DNA of 64,000 bases from Gyrodactylus bullatarudis (Eukaryota; Platyhelminthes; Monogenea; Gyrodactylidea; Gyrodactylidae). Location of the stretch: positions 157,607 to 221,606 of the forward strand of contig SSNU01000067.1 of the NCBI GenBank assembly GCA_012064415.1. Direction: 5' to 3'. The first letter of the stretch is position 1; every line of letters starts with the position of its first letter. Both the position numbers and the translations under genes were made by a program. This document shows, one piece after another, positions 45,630 to 57,200 of this stretch. The notes below the pieces were generated by a model that worked only from the letters and a program-made list of their open reading frames with translations, was not told the DNA's origin and made no database searches.

Positions 45630-48107
45630 ACAAGATTTCAATTGCACCAAAAGTTTTATAGTGGAAACTCAAATAAATTAGCTTCAATTTGATGTATCTC
45701 TCGCCTTAATTTGAGCGGTAGATGTTTTATTAATCTTCAGAAGTGTATAAAATGGGAAGATGACTATAACTGAGTGTGGGATTAAAAGGGGTAAAAATAT
45801 ACTAGAACAAAATGATTTTGTAAATTCTAAACAACTTTTTCGGAAAGAGCAAAAACTTTAAAAAGCTCTTTTTCTTGAAAGATATGAGCGTTTGAAATTA
45901 AAGTTTATGGAAAAAATTAACCCCAAAATCACAAAATTTTCAACAAAAAAGCAGCTGAAATGCGCAATTTTTTGTTTTGGGCAACACTCAAGGTAGGAAA
46001 TTAAATTTTGATTCTAATAATTAGTTAATTGAATTTTTTATTTTAATAAATATTTAATTGTTTGAAATTATATTTCAATTTTCAAATTCATTTTTTTCAA
46101 TTTATCTCAAAAACCAAACACAATTTAGAAAATATATTTACAGATCTGAAATCAGCACAAAAATTCGATCCAGAAAATGTATGGATCAAGATCCTATTGC
46201 AAAAATTTTTTTAAAAGTGTCCTAGAGTGTGATTATTAAAATTATTAATGATTTCCTCAAACGCAGCTAAATTTTGATGCTATAAATCTTTCTTCAGTCA
46301 AAAGTTTAATTCTTACTCTTAACTCAAAAACTTTATTTTTCAATATGCGAAGTAAAATTATCATTACTTTTTGACATTGAATCAGTATTGGACTGAATTT
46401 ATTTCCATTGATGTTGCCTCAAAAAATCGATTTCTTCTTCAAGGCTAAACGAACAAATTGATATTCCACTTCATCCATTGAGTGCATTGCTCTTTGTTTT
46501 TCGAAGATGTTGACCAAAAAATACTTTGTCTTACAAATCTTGTGGAATTACCCCAGTTAAAACACGATAGATGAACTACTTTTTATATGAATAGCTTCAG
46601 TATTTTTGTAGAGTTTGATTGATTTTCGTCCAGCAAAAATTCTTTATAAATTGAGTTGGATAACAAAACTCTTGAGTCAAGTGGTTTAACAGGCATGAAT
46701 ATAATTTAAACCGACTTATTCTTTATCTATTTTCAGGGATTAGTGTAGACAAGAAAGCCGAATGTTCCCATTGAGTTTTCATTTCATCCATCATTTTTGA
46801 AATAGTGAAAATGATCAAGAAATCAAAATCCAACTCCCAAATAGTAATCAGATCGATCCTTACATTAGGATATTTGGTTCACTTATCTAATTCTGAAAGA
46901 TTTCTTTTGACACCTTTTCCACTCTCAAGCTAATGAAAAATTCTAGCTCAAAATTCAATAAAACGGGAACTTGACATGAAATAAATTCTTGATGAAAAAC
47001 CAAGATTTTTGGAAAAATCATATATTCCCATCTCTATATTTTAGTTTTTAGATTCCTAACTTGATATCAGCCAACTCGTGACTAAATTTAAATCAGAATA
47101 GTATCATCTTTGATAAAGTTCAACAATAAAACACAATCTCTGGCCTCTAATTTGGTGATTTCATGGACCCTGGTTTATGATAATGTCTCATCAATAAAAA
47201 TTTTATCGATAAGATATTAAAAATAAAATGTAACAAAGGTTTTATTTTTGAAAAGAAAATCTATATTTTTGTTTTTGCTTCAACATCATCAATATTTGTA
47301 TCAATGAAATTTTGATTAACTGATAGTCGAATTTTTCTTCAAACATAAGCATACTCTCGTGTTTTCTTCATCAGTTTGTGTATTCTCTCTTACCTATGGA
47401 AAAAAAAGAAAAATTCTCTCTTGTGTATATCGTTTTTTTTGCTTTCTTCCCAAACATTTTTCTGAGCTGAGGACATGGGGAGCTCAGGATGTTCAAAAGG
47501 GATCATAGGAAGGTTGTGGTGTGTACAGCGTGCGTGGCAGAATTGTTTTTCCATGTAAATATGTATACATATATATTTGGGGAATGGGGAAAATTCACAA
47601 GCTTTTTTCATATTTTCCAAATTAAAAATTAAATTTGTCTCTGTTTTTGTTTTTGATCAAAGAAAATTGTTCAAAATTTCTAGAAAAAAATATATCTTTT
47701 TTGTTTAATGATAATAAATTAACAAGGATAAAATTAAGGTCTCACAATACAGCGGGGTAGTGGAGATGAGGAATATACACTTGTGATATATCCTTCATTT
47801 TTTTCTACATAGGAGGAAGTATATCATTAAGTGTGTTTTATTTTGGAAAGATTTGTATTTCTTCTCTGAATCAATATTGTATTTACAAAGGAACACTGTC
47901 TAACACGAGATGAAACGGTTAGAATTTTACGATCAATGATTTGATGGGTGATTGAGGTGGGGAAGGGGCTTGCGTGTGCGTGTAAATGTGGAACTTTGAT
48001 AATAACAATGATGATCTTGGAGTTGCATTGCGCTTGTTTGATAACTTAAACTTGTACAGAAATTAACAAATAAAAGATTTGATAAAAATATTTAAAATGT
48101 TTTAATG
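45630..48107. other. Intergenic stretch, including probable 3' UTR of the G-beta gene
   Basis: No gene recognised. Segment 46080-46200 has loose similarity to the interior of the 18242-18588 MITE (for example 'TCTGAAATCAGCACAAAAAT' against 'TTGGAATCAGCGTGAAATTT'). The part nearest 48107 is likely the 3' UTR of the minus-strand gene; a minus-strand AATAAA lies at about 47836-47841. Position 47036 has a fold-back-type word 'TATATTCCCATCTCTAT'. Confidence 0.4.
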
Positions 48108-49196
48108 TTAATTTTTATTTGTCCAAATTAGGCATGTTTTATCCCAGGAAGCAGTTGCCAGTCCAATGCCGTTCTCACTTATGGCTACCTTAGATATCCT
48201 TCCATCGTGAGCATTCATAATGCCGACGCGTTCCTCGCGTAATAAATCCCAGATATGACAATTGAAATCATCATAGCCAGCAATGAGTAAACGCCCAGAA
48301 TGTGAAAGTGCCACACTTGTCGAACCAGATTGTATGAATTCATCAATGTAAACTGCAATTGCTTGATCCCCTCGGAGATCCCACAGACGACAAGATCCAT
48401 CATCGCTCGATGTTGCAAAAGCATAACTGTTTTGTGGGAAAAAGTCGACACCGTTAACATCCTGTTCATGTCCCTCGAAATATTGTGTACACTTTTTCGT
48501 TCTGATATCCCAGACGCGACAACTTTTATCTGTTGATATTGAAACAAAGATGTTTGGATCTGTTTTTTGTGTGGCAAGGGCAGTGACATCATTCTCATGG
48601 CCAATGAATGTTGCCAACTTTTCGCTACGCTCTACATCCCAGAGAATTGTCGTCTTATCACCAGAACATGTTAATAGGCGATTATTATCAATTGAACGTA
48701 TGCAGGACACATAACCATTATGGCCGTTAATCTTTTTCACCTGTTTAGCACTAGGTCCTTCACGGCCTTGAAGAGAATGAATGGTGATGACGTTGTCAAG
48801 ACCGCCGCTGGCTACAAAATCCATCCGTGGGAAAAATTCACAACAAAAGACCCACTGGTTATCTAAGTTGATCATAAATAATTTATTTGGTCCGTAGGTG
48901 TCCCAAACAATAAGATTACTATCATGAGCTGCTGATACGACCAATTGGGAATCTTGGCCCCATCGGAGGTCAGTCACTTTGGCTAAATGGCCGCGTAAAT
49001 GCTTTCTGACGCGTAATTTAACTCTGCCTAGCTCATCAAGGTTCTCTGTCATTTTATAAAAGTCTGTCACAGCTACACTTTGTCTTGCCTCTTTCAGTTT
49101 TAGTTTGAGTCCCTCAATTTCCTTCACCAATTTCTTCTCGTACTCACTCATGTCAATGTCAGCGTCAACTGGCGGAGATCCTGGTAATCCACTCAT
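48108..49196 (-). CDS. Heterotrimeric G-protein beta subunit
   Basis: A single uninterrupted frame of 362 codons from ATG 49196. A coiled-coil helix (about 16-44) that would pair with a gamma subunit is followed by 'GRVKLRVRKHLRGHLAKVTD' and seven WD blades, with blade ends 'NLIVWDTYG', 'TTILWDVER', 'CRVWDIRT', 'CRLWDLRG', 'CHIWDLLREERVG' and 'WDKTCLIW'. 'GRLLIAGYDDFNCHIWD' is highly characteristic of G-beta 1-4. Canonical G-beta has 340 residues; the extra length is an acidic N-terminal extension of about 16 residues (MSGLPGSPPVDADIDM). Several core positions differ from typical G-beta, such as 'DNQWVFCCEFFPRMDFVASG'. The product couples G-alpha to receptors at the plasma membrane. The coding region has no intron, unlike its neighbours, so it could be a retrocopy that stays open, or a divergent specialised beta subunit. 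Confidence 0.93.
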   Translation of the reverse strand: MSGLPGSPPVDADIDMSEYEKKLVKEIEGLKLKLKEARQSVAVTDFYKMTENLDELGRVKLRVRKHLRGHLAKVTDLRWGQDSQLVVSAAHDSNLIVWDTYGPNKLFMINLDNQWVFCCEFFPRMDFVASGGLDNVITIHSLQGREGPSAKQVKKINGHNGYVSCIRSIDNNRLLTCSGDKTTILWDVERSEKLATFIGHENDVTALATQKTDPNIFVSISTDKSCRVWDIRTKKCTQYFEGHEQDVNGVDFFPQNSYAFATSSDDGSCRLWDLRGDQAIAVYIDEFIQSGSTSVALSHSGRLLIAGYDDFNCHIWDLLREERVGIMNAHDGRISKVAISENGIGLATASWDKTCLIWTNKN

Positions 49197-49926
49197 GATA
49201 TTTACACTTTTTTCTATATATCTGAATGTTTATTCGTAGAAAATGTTCAAAATAAATTTCTCTCCCGGATAATATTGCATACAGTTGGCAAATATCACAA
49301 AGTTTAAATCCGTATTCTCGCTTGTGTGTATCTCTTGATTTGAATATTATTTGGCTGGCCTCTAGACTTTATTTATTTCCATAAATGATATTATTTTATT
49401 ATTGATTATTGAATTGCTCCAGTGAGTTATTCAATAAATGAAGGGATGCTCTTCACACAAATTATTATTAGTTGAAAATGATCAAATTTTATATTTCACT
49501 ATTCACTCCATACATAGATCAACTTTTTTTATCAACTAACCAATCATATCGTTGCGTGGGTGTTAAAAATGTCTACGATTGTATATTCATTCACTGGAAA
49601 TGATATATTCAGTTTCATATATACAATTCATACTGAATGAGTATTTTTTCTATTTTTATTACAAAAAATAACAATATACATTGATAAATTAACCAATGGA
49701 AATTCACATGCAACGATTAAAACTCTGTATTAATCTTGAATTTTATCTTTTTTATATTATAAATATAATTATATTAATACTTTCAAGTAGCTTTGCGAAT
49801 ATATATTCTTATAAATACTCCACCATTATAGTGATTCACTTTTAGGGAAAATAAGGACAAAAAAAATTGAACTAATTTTTCATTTATTTACAAATAGAAT
49901 AAGAGTAGGAATACAATAAATATTTT
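49197..49926. other. G-beta promoter side and MFAP1 3' end
   Basis: It holds the probable promoter and leader of the G-beta gene and the 3' UTR of MFAP1. 'ATTATATAAATATAATTATA'-like AT runs near 49757-49775. No gene recognised. Confidence 0.4.
49883..49888 (-). terminator. Polyadenylation signal of MFAP1
   Basis: AATAAA on the minus strand, about 40 bases past the MFAP1 stop codon. Confidence 0.55.
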
Positions 49927-51711
49927 TCAAGTTTTAGACAATTTTGGTTTTTCAAAGACATTCTTAAAGCCTCCTCCATAGGTGTTTTGCAGTTTCATAT
50001 TCGACATCGTCTTTGCTGCTTCATGGTCCGTGGTATCCTGGTCAACAAGATGGGTGTATTTTGTACGTCCAGCAACACCAAAATTCTTCACTTGCATAAT
50101 AGCGGGTAGTTTTGTCTTGTCAAAGTTATCCTCCAAAGTGGGCTGGGTAAAGTCCCTCTTGTAGACATCATCTTCAAGTTCTTGTACGAAGAAGGCACCA
50201 CGATGGTAGTATTTCTGTAAGAACTTGTACTTGCCCTTTTCTGCATAGTTGGTAATCTTTTTGGGATTCTTTTTGAACTCTTCCAATCTTTCAGATTCAG
50301 ACAACTTTCGAATTCTTTCAAGCTAAAGAAAAGTTTAAACATTTTAATCAAACTAGTTTAAAGTAGGGAGAATCTCGAAAAAATATTAATAGTGATATTT
50401 ACCTCTTGTTTTTCAGCTTGATTGTTCTCTCTAGCTTCACGATCACGACGGATTCGTTTGAGCTCTCTGACTTTCCATTTTTCGTATTCAGCTTGCTCAA
50501 ATGCAGCATCTCCTTGGCCTTCATCAGAGTCTAGAGCAGCTAAAGCATCCTCAATAAGCCGAGCTTCTGCAATCTCACGTTTAATTTCAGATTCAACAAT
50601 CTTGAGAGTATCAGTACGTCGTTCATCAAGGTGACGTTTACGCTCCAAATCTTCTTCTTCAGCGATACGCTCTTGCTTAGTCTTGTCTAACAAGGTAACT
50701 CTATCCTTTTTCGAAACAAACACTGGCTTCAGGCGAGCTGTTGTTTCCTCTTCAGATGAAATGTATTCCTCCTCGGAATATTCAAGCTCCTCTGCTTCGG
50801 CCATGACAATATCTTCTACAATTTCATCCTTCATCAGGGTATTGGCCAAATCTAAGTTTGCCTCTTGTTCTTCTTGAAGGCGTAGATTAATCTTCCTTAA
50901 AGCCTAGATAAAAAAGTACATGAAAATAACAATTAAACATAATTCAATTATCAGACCAGAACTCAAAAGCAGGTTGTGGTATCTCGACTTTTCAGAATCA
51001 ATGAAAATTTTCTATTGATCAAGAATTGTTTCGGTTAATGGGAAAAATTTAATTAATTTATTAAAAAACCTATTGTCTCTATTTAAATATTTAGATAAAT
51101 AGATACAATAAATAATTTAGTCTTTAGTTTAGAGACTCTGTATAGGGGTTTTCTTAGAAAATGGCTTGATTTTATCACGAAAAAGCTTACATTTCTTCTG
51201 GCAGCTAGTTGTTCTTCGTCTAGTTCAAAATTATTCTCCTGGTCAGATTTTTCGTCACTTTCATCATCAGCGTCATCATCGGAGATTACTTCAGCTCGTC
51301 TTCTTCTGTGATTTTCAATTCTTTTGACCTCATCTTCGTCAGCCTCTTCAATTTCAGCTTCTTTTTCTTTCTAGAAAAATCAATATGAAAATAACAAACT
51401 CTAGCTTCGAGAATACGTCGGATTCTAGGATCCTGAAGATCTTCTTCTGTAAATTCGGTTTTTGGTTTCACCTCTTCTTCTGTTTCAAAATTTTTGATAA
51501 TAGTTCGTTGAGGAAAATATTCGTTTCTCTCTTCATTTTCCTCCTCAGATTCTGATTCATCGCTTGAGCCTGGAGCAAAGTCTGGTCTTTTACCGGCAAC
51601 ATAACGCTGTACTTTAACTTTTTGCATAAAAATCTGGCCTTTTTCATTCTTTACGGGAATAGCACCAGCTGTACATTGAACATTGCTCTTTTGAGGATCT
51701 ACTTTTGACAT
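49927..51711 (-). CDS. MFAP1: MFAP1, spliceosome-associated protein
   Basis: Four exons on the minus strand: 51711-51400, 51370-51191, 50903-50403 and 50322-49927, all phase 0, giving 462 residues against 439 in human. The N-terminus matches '[20 protein letters not shown]' and '[12 protein letters not shown]'. Long acidic Glu-rich stretches follow, then '[16 protein letters not shown]', '[20 protein letters not shown]', the hallmark '[20 protein letters not shown]', '[20 protein letters not shown]' and '[20 protein letters not shown]'. MFAP1 is a component of the spliceosomal B complex in the nucleus and is needed for tri-snRNP-dependent activation; the microfibril name is historical. The first donor, AGA|GTTTGT, is weak but required by the protein match. 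It is divergent from the gene at 52061. Confidence 0.96.
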
Positions 51712-52060
51712 TTTAAATAATTCTGAAATACAAACAAAACTTTTCTATATCACTAGCATAAGAATTGATGACGCAATTTTTCTGATTCTAAAAAACCCAT
51801 TTTTTATTGGAAATAAGAGTAAATTTTCCATTATAGACTAATTGGTAATATATTTCAATAAAACTATATGCAATGCAATGAGAAATATTCAAAATTTAGT
51901 TTCGTGTCTTATTTTCTGTCACTTAATTTTCAAGTCTTTGTTTAAGCTAACTAACTCAGTATTAATTACTTTTAAGAGCGCGTATCGATAAAACGTGACC
52001 TATGGGATTTGCACTCTCCATATAATTTCTGATTTACTTGACAATACGTTACAATTAACA
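51712..52060. promoter_or_regulatory. Putative divergent promoter, MFAP1 and the 52-kb gene
   Basis: 349 bases separate the two start codons. 'GAGCGCGTATCGATAAAACG' (51976-51995) is a local GC-richer patch with an ATCGAT word. The promoter role is inferred from spacing. Confidence 0.4.
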
Positions 52061-53535
52061 ATGATACACAAATACTACAATACAACTACTTATTCCAACA
52101 AGTCTCGTAAGTTGTCATTATTCTTACTTGTTATAAAATAGTTTTGCGTCCTGAATACTGGAATATCGAAAGACCACTTGAAGCACCCGATTTCATACCT
52201 CGGATTTATACTAATAACAACCGGAAAAATACAAATACTGCTCCAATCTATAATAACAATGATGTATTCATCTCTCATCAACATCAACAAAAGCGGAAAT
52301 TTGTCCAGCAAAAAGTTAACCCTTCTGGTCCCTTATTTCTCAAGGTCCCTAGTAATTTTCGTCCACCTCAACCAACTCACCATGTTCAACAAAACAAGAT
52401 CCAACATCATCACCATCAACAACAACAAGCTCAACAAAGTACAGCTAAAAAGTTAAAGGACCAGGATAGTTTAAGCCAAAATAAAGCAAATGCTTTCAAG
52501 CAACAAGCTTCCTCGTCAACATCATCACAACGCTCTTCAAGCGTCGGATTAGCTGAACAACTCAGGAGATCACGTGAATCAAATACATTTGCTCTTATCG
52601 ACTCGGAATTGTCAAAATCTCCCCTTGGACGTATACGTGAACTTTACCTGTCATTAAGGGGTGTCAACTCAAATAATGGAAATGTTCCACGAACTACCAA
52701 AAAGGCCAACCTCTCCGCTGTTCATACAATTGTCCGGTTTAGAATTAAAGAATACTTGATGGAGATGCGAGAGCATAGTCGTAAGCTGGCCGAGACCTTG
52801 GTCAGTCATGATCCCTCCTACAACTCGGTTAGTGATTTACTTACTCCATATCCTTGCACTAAAGACTGTCAGCATTGTGATAAATTCCAATGTCGCCTTG
52901 AATTACGCCGGACTTTGCCCAAGAAATTCCCATCGCCTTCCACATCGTCATCAGTGTCTTCATTCTATCAAAACCCGATTAAAACTCCTTCCTTGTCTAC
53001 AACACGAAGCTCCTCCGTTATCAACGGTAAAACTCCATTCGACCTCAATAACAACAACAACAGTAGTAGTAAAAGTAATATATTTAACAGTAACGAGAAT
53101 ATTATGGATATTAAACCTACTCTTGGCATAACCAGTAGTGAATCAAATAAATCTTTTGATTACTCTAGTCCTCCAGACTTTCCCTCACCCAGTGATCCAC
53201 AATCCTCAGATTTTGAGGACATGTTCTACTCCTCGACATTTAATGAGAACGAAGTTATGCTCACCAGTCTGTCCTCTAATTCCAATGATGATGTTAAACC
53301 TCCGCAGCCTCTTCATATCAAACGTACCCATAACGACTCGTATAATCCTTCAAAGAATTATATGAATGATTGCCTTATTGACTCCCTCAACTGGGACATG
53401 GATTTTACACAAACCGCTGTCGACATTGACAATCTAATGGGTCCGAATGGTTTTGATTTCCCCGATTGTGATGATATTGCAGATAGTCTGTGTCCTGTTT
53501 CTACTGATGAAGAATTGCCAGTCCTTGTCTCATAA
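52061..53535 (+). CDS. Unrecognised Q/N/S-rich, probably nuclear protein
   Basis: Exon 1 at 52061-52106 (ATG, 15 codons plus one base) is joined across a 35-base intron (strong donor C|GTAAGT, acceptor ATAAAATAG) to exon 2 at 52142-53535, giving 479 residues. Exon 2 alone has no early ATG, which supports the small first exon. The order is: a short conserved-looking head ('LLRPEYWNIERPLEAPDFIP'), a His/Gln-rich tract near 98-115, a predicted helical core near 145-275 ('GLAEQLRRSRESNTFALIDS', 'SPLGRIRELYLSLRG', 'AVHTIVRFRIKEYLMEMREH') with a compact cysteine group 'YPCTKDCQHCDKFQCRLELR', then Ser/Asn-rich low complexity and an acidic C-terminus ending 'STDEELPVLVS'. The layout suggests a transcriptional regulator, but I do not recognise the family. 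The 35-base intron is very short. The frame itself is well supported by length and composition. Confidence 0.75.
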
Positions 53536-54240
53536 TAATAGGTGTCTTCCAACATTATTATTATTTATCTTGATGTGAAAGAGTTCGAAAATTAAATTAA
53601 AGAAAAGCCAACCCCCGGTGATCAGTATTTACGACTATATATATATATTAACATATATTTCTCCCCAATTCTCACAAGAAGAAAAGAAGCTTATCATCAT
53701 ATTCTTTCCTAACGTGCCTATATATATTCAACAATTTCTCATTTTGATTTCCAATTTCAACCACTGTATTATCCTCTCTATGTGTCCTCCTTGTAATTTT
53801 TTTGTAATCACGAGCCTTTTTTATCTATTTATGAGTATACCATTTATGTGCCTCCATTTTTTGTCTACAAGTTCATGTTATTTTTGAGCATTACTATTGC
53901 AATTATGATGATAATTATTAAAAGTGTAATTACAATTTTTTCTGCAATCTATTTTCCATACTATGCTACTAGTGAAGAGAAGAAAAAAGTTATACATTCA
54001 TAACAAATACATGTGCCCGTACATATTTTTCCAACTATGACCTCTCTTTTATCCCTTGTAGAATCAACACTACTCTCCAACTCCCATTTACCTGTGTGTG
54101 AATTTTTTTCCAAAAAGAATATTTATAATTTTTTTCATATTCGATCTTGAATTATTTCAGATGGAATATTTATTTTTCTATATACATATATATATATCAT
54201 TTAAGAACAATTTTAATAAAGACTAGAATGTTTAAAAAAT
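53536..54240 (+). other. 3' UTR of the 52-kb gene
   Basis: AT-rich with TATATATATA tracts. A canonical AATAAA at 54215-54220 is the best end, giving a 3' UTR of about 700 bases. Confidence 0.5.
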
Positions 54241-57200
54241 TTGTAACAACATCAGCAACAACAAAAAGAATATTTGTATGTAACAGGTGTGTTAGACCAA
54301 GAGAAAATCCTGCCAAATGGAATTCTAAGGTGCACCTTTTCATGCATAAATCATAGCCACGCGAATATCTTGCTGTGTGGTGTGAATAGAGGCCAATTCT
54401 ACACAAAACTCTCTCAGTTGTAACTTGTGAGGAAATTTTTTAAGACAACAAAAACCACAAGAAAATTTGTATTCTAATCTGAAAAAAATCAACAAATTAT
54501 AAAGCATAAATTTTATATAACAAGAAAAAATAAATCAAAGCCTTGTGAAATTTAATTTTTCCTAAAGAAAACCTATACGAATCACTGTTCTTGAACTTTC
54601 TGCTTTTTTATCAACTAAAGTTTTTTCCAATTATCCTTGTAAAAGTTACATAAAATCCTGAGTAATATTTTTCTTGGGATTAAAATTTTTTTAAATTAGA
54701 TAAAAAATAATTATTCTTTGTATAACAAGCCTTGTTCTCTTTCTCCGTCACGTTCTAAGAGTGGTTTTTTGTAGTTGAGGGAACTTGAAGTTTTTTAATT
54801 CAAAAGCATGAAAGATAAATTTTGATAATAAAAGATGGGCAGGCCAATAGTGAGTAGTTCACACCTTCGCTTCAACACCATTCACAGTACTATTTCGGTC
54901 CCATCCTTTTCAATCACCCATGTTTAAATTTTCTTCTCTAATCTGTCAATTGATATTTGTGTGATATAAGATACCCACATCATCTGTCCCTATAATTATA
55001 CATGTTTTAAATACCATATAATCTGGCCCTACATTCCAACATACATATAATTATCATGTTAAGACCATACACACTTGGGTGAGAAATAAACCTTTCATTC
55101 ATTCATTCGTTTTTTTTCGATTAGTCAGACTTTATGTATAGAAAGACTAAGGGCCTGTCTTTGTTACAAAAAAGGACGCATATTAGAATGGGCTGTTTTG
55201 TGTAAAAGGTCACAAGAGCATTCTCGACATATGATATAGACGAAGGAACAAATGTGAATGACCCATTGATGAAAGTGATTATTTATTTACTTTTGTGGTT
55301 TTCAAAAACATATTCCAACTGTCAAATATGAAAACGAGTTCTACCTCAAGTGTGATACGGAACAGATACCGACATGTTTGGAAAAAAAACAAGAAGCCTA
55401 GAAACTAAACACCAAATTTAGCTTTGATGGTTTCCATTTTCAAAATCCAATTACTTGCATGTCACACCGAGTTGAAGAGGAAAAAAACTTATAAATTGAT
55501 TGATTTGGCCAATCGAAAATATATATGGGAAACATACTCTATAGTTTTCATGATGGATCATTATTTTTTTTGTTAGACAAAGATCTTATATTACCAAAAT
55601 TCGGTCAAAATTTCGTCTAACCAATAAAATGATGTTGTTCCAGTACTCTGATTGGTTTCGAAAAACTAATCAAATAGAGTTCCAATAACATAAGAAGCTG
55701 TATCTGAATGGGTTCAAAGGGTTCAAAACCGAGAATCGTCAGAAATTATAGGCCTGTTAAAAAAAACAGTCAATCCGAATTAATCAAATATGCTTGGAAT
55801 ATTCTTTATTCAATATCAGTTAAAATATTAAATACATTATAAATACAGTATATGCATTTTTATCTTGTAAACCAGACATGATATAGTTAAAATGATTGCA
55901 GAATTGAACTAATTTTGAAACCGTGAATCCAATAATAAAATTATGCTAAATATTCATTTCGACCGCCCTGGTAATGAGATCAGGTTGGGCTTGAGAACAG
56001 TCATTAAACAGTAAAAAAATTGAGCATAGAAATCATACACGGATTCTTCACATCAATCGATTTATATCCGTACATTCAATGACTGGTTAATTAGAACCCA
56101 AGTGACCCTAATCATATACATGAATGAATTGACTTAACAGTTGAATCAAATATATTCATGAAGCAGGCCTATATTTTATTCCCCACTCATTCATACCTAT
56201 CGATTCATTCTGGGTCAGCTTAACCCGAATTCGAGTTGTGTGATATATCCATCAATGTTTTATAATAAAACTTTTATTATCATGGGGTCTTGTCGGAAAC
56301 ATACCATGTATGACAAGCGTTTTTTATCACCTAAAAATTTGGATTTTGCATATTTGGTAAAAATCAAAGAAGGCTAATTTCGAATTTTTGATTAACCTTG
56401 ATTACCATTTACGTACATCTTTAAAAAATCTTTTTTTTAAAATTTAATTTCAATACATTAGTATTCCTAAACTGAACATCATCTATATAATAATTCTCAA
56501 AAATAATTATAAATACTTGAGTAACTGTAATAAAATACTTTAAAGTAGCGAGAAGAGATTATTTATGAAAATTTTACCATTATTTAAAGTCGCAGATAAC
56601 CCAAGATAGAGAAGTAATAAAATACAATATGATATGTATGACTTTTTTATCAAGTTTTTATAAAACTTAAAAAACATAATGGACATAAACTTTATTATTA
56701 CGATGACTGAGTATTTGCGAAATTTCGATTTCTAGCCTGGACCAGATCTGAATGGGCTCTTTAGGGGAAATAGAATGGTGTATAAAACATATGGTCCGAA
56801 ATCTATTTATTATGAACTGCTGAATTTGATTTCGGCCATTTTTCTCATGATAGAAGCTAAAATATTAATTCTTCTAATCATTTTCAATTTAGTATAAGTA
56901 AAATAAGTCTTACGGATCGAAACCTGTAAATCTTCCATGACTACTTGAAAGTAATAAGATGAAATTTGAGAGATTTATGACAAAAAATGGAACTTTGACA
57001 TTATCACTGCCACTTTAATAGAAAATAATTTTGGATAAAAATCTAAATAATTCGAACTAAAAATTCATTCTAAACCACATTTTCAACCAGGAAAATTTAA
57101 ATTGAGCATATTAGAATAGAAAAATCTATCCCTACTGAGTATTTCTGAATAACCCTTGAATGTAAATTGCGGAAAGATATGGGGGGGATTGAAGACTTTT

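Noticed and set aside
47390..47620. 76-codon minus-strand frame near the G-beta 3' side
   Set aside because: Ends in a phenylalanine run and shows no known domain; probably UTR or intergenic.
55130..55480. Possible Tc1-like transposase words
   Set aside because: Fragments such as RACLCYKKGRILEWAV only vaguely recall Tc1 proteins and frames are closed throughout; not enough to call.
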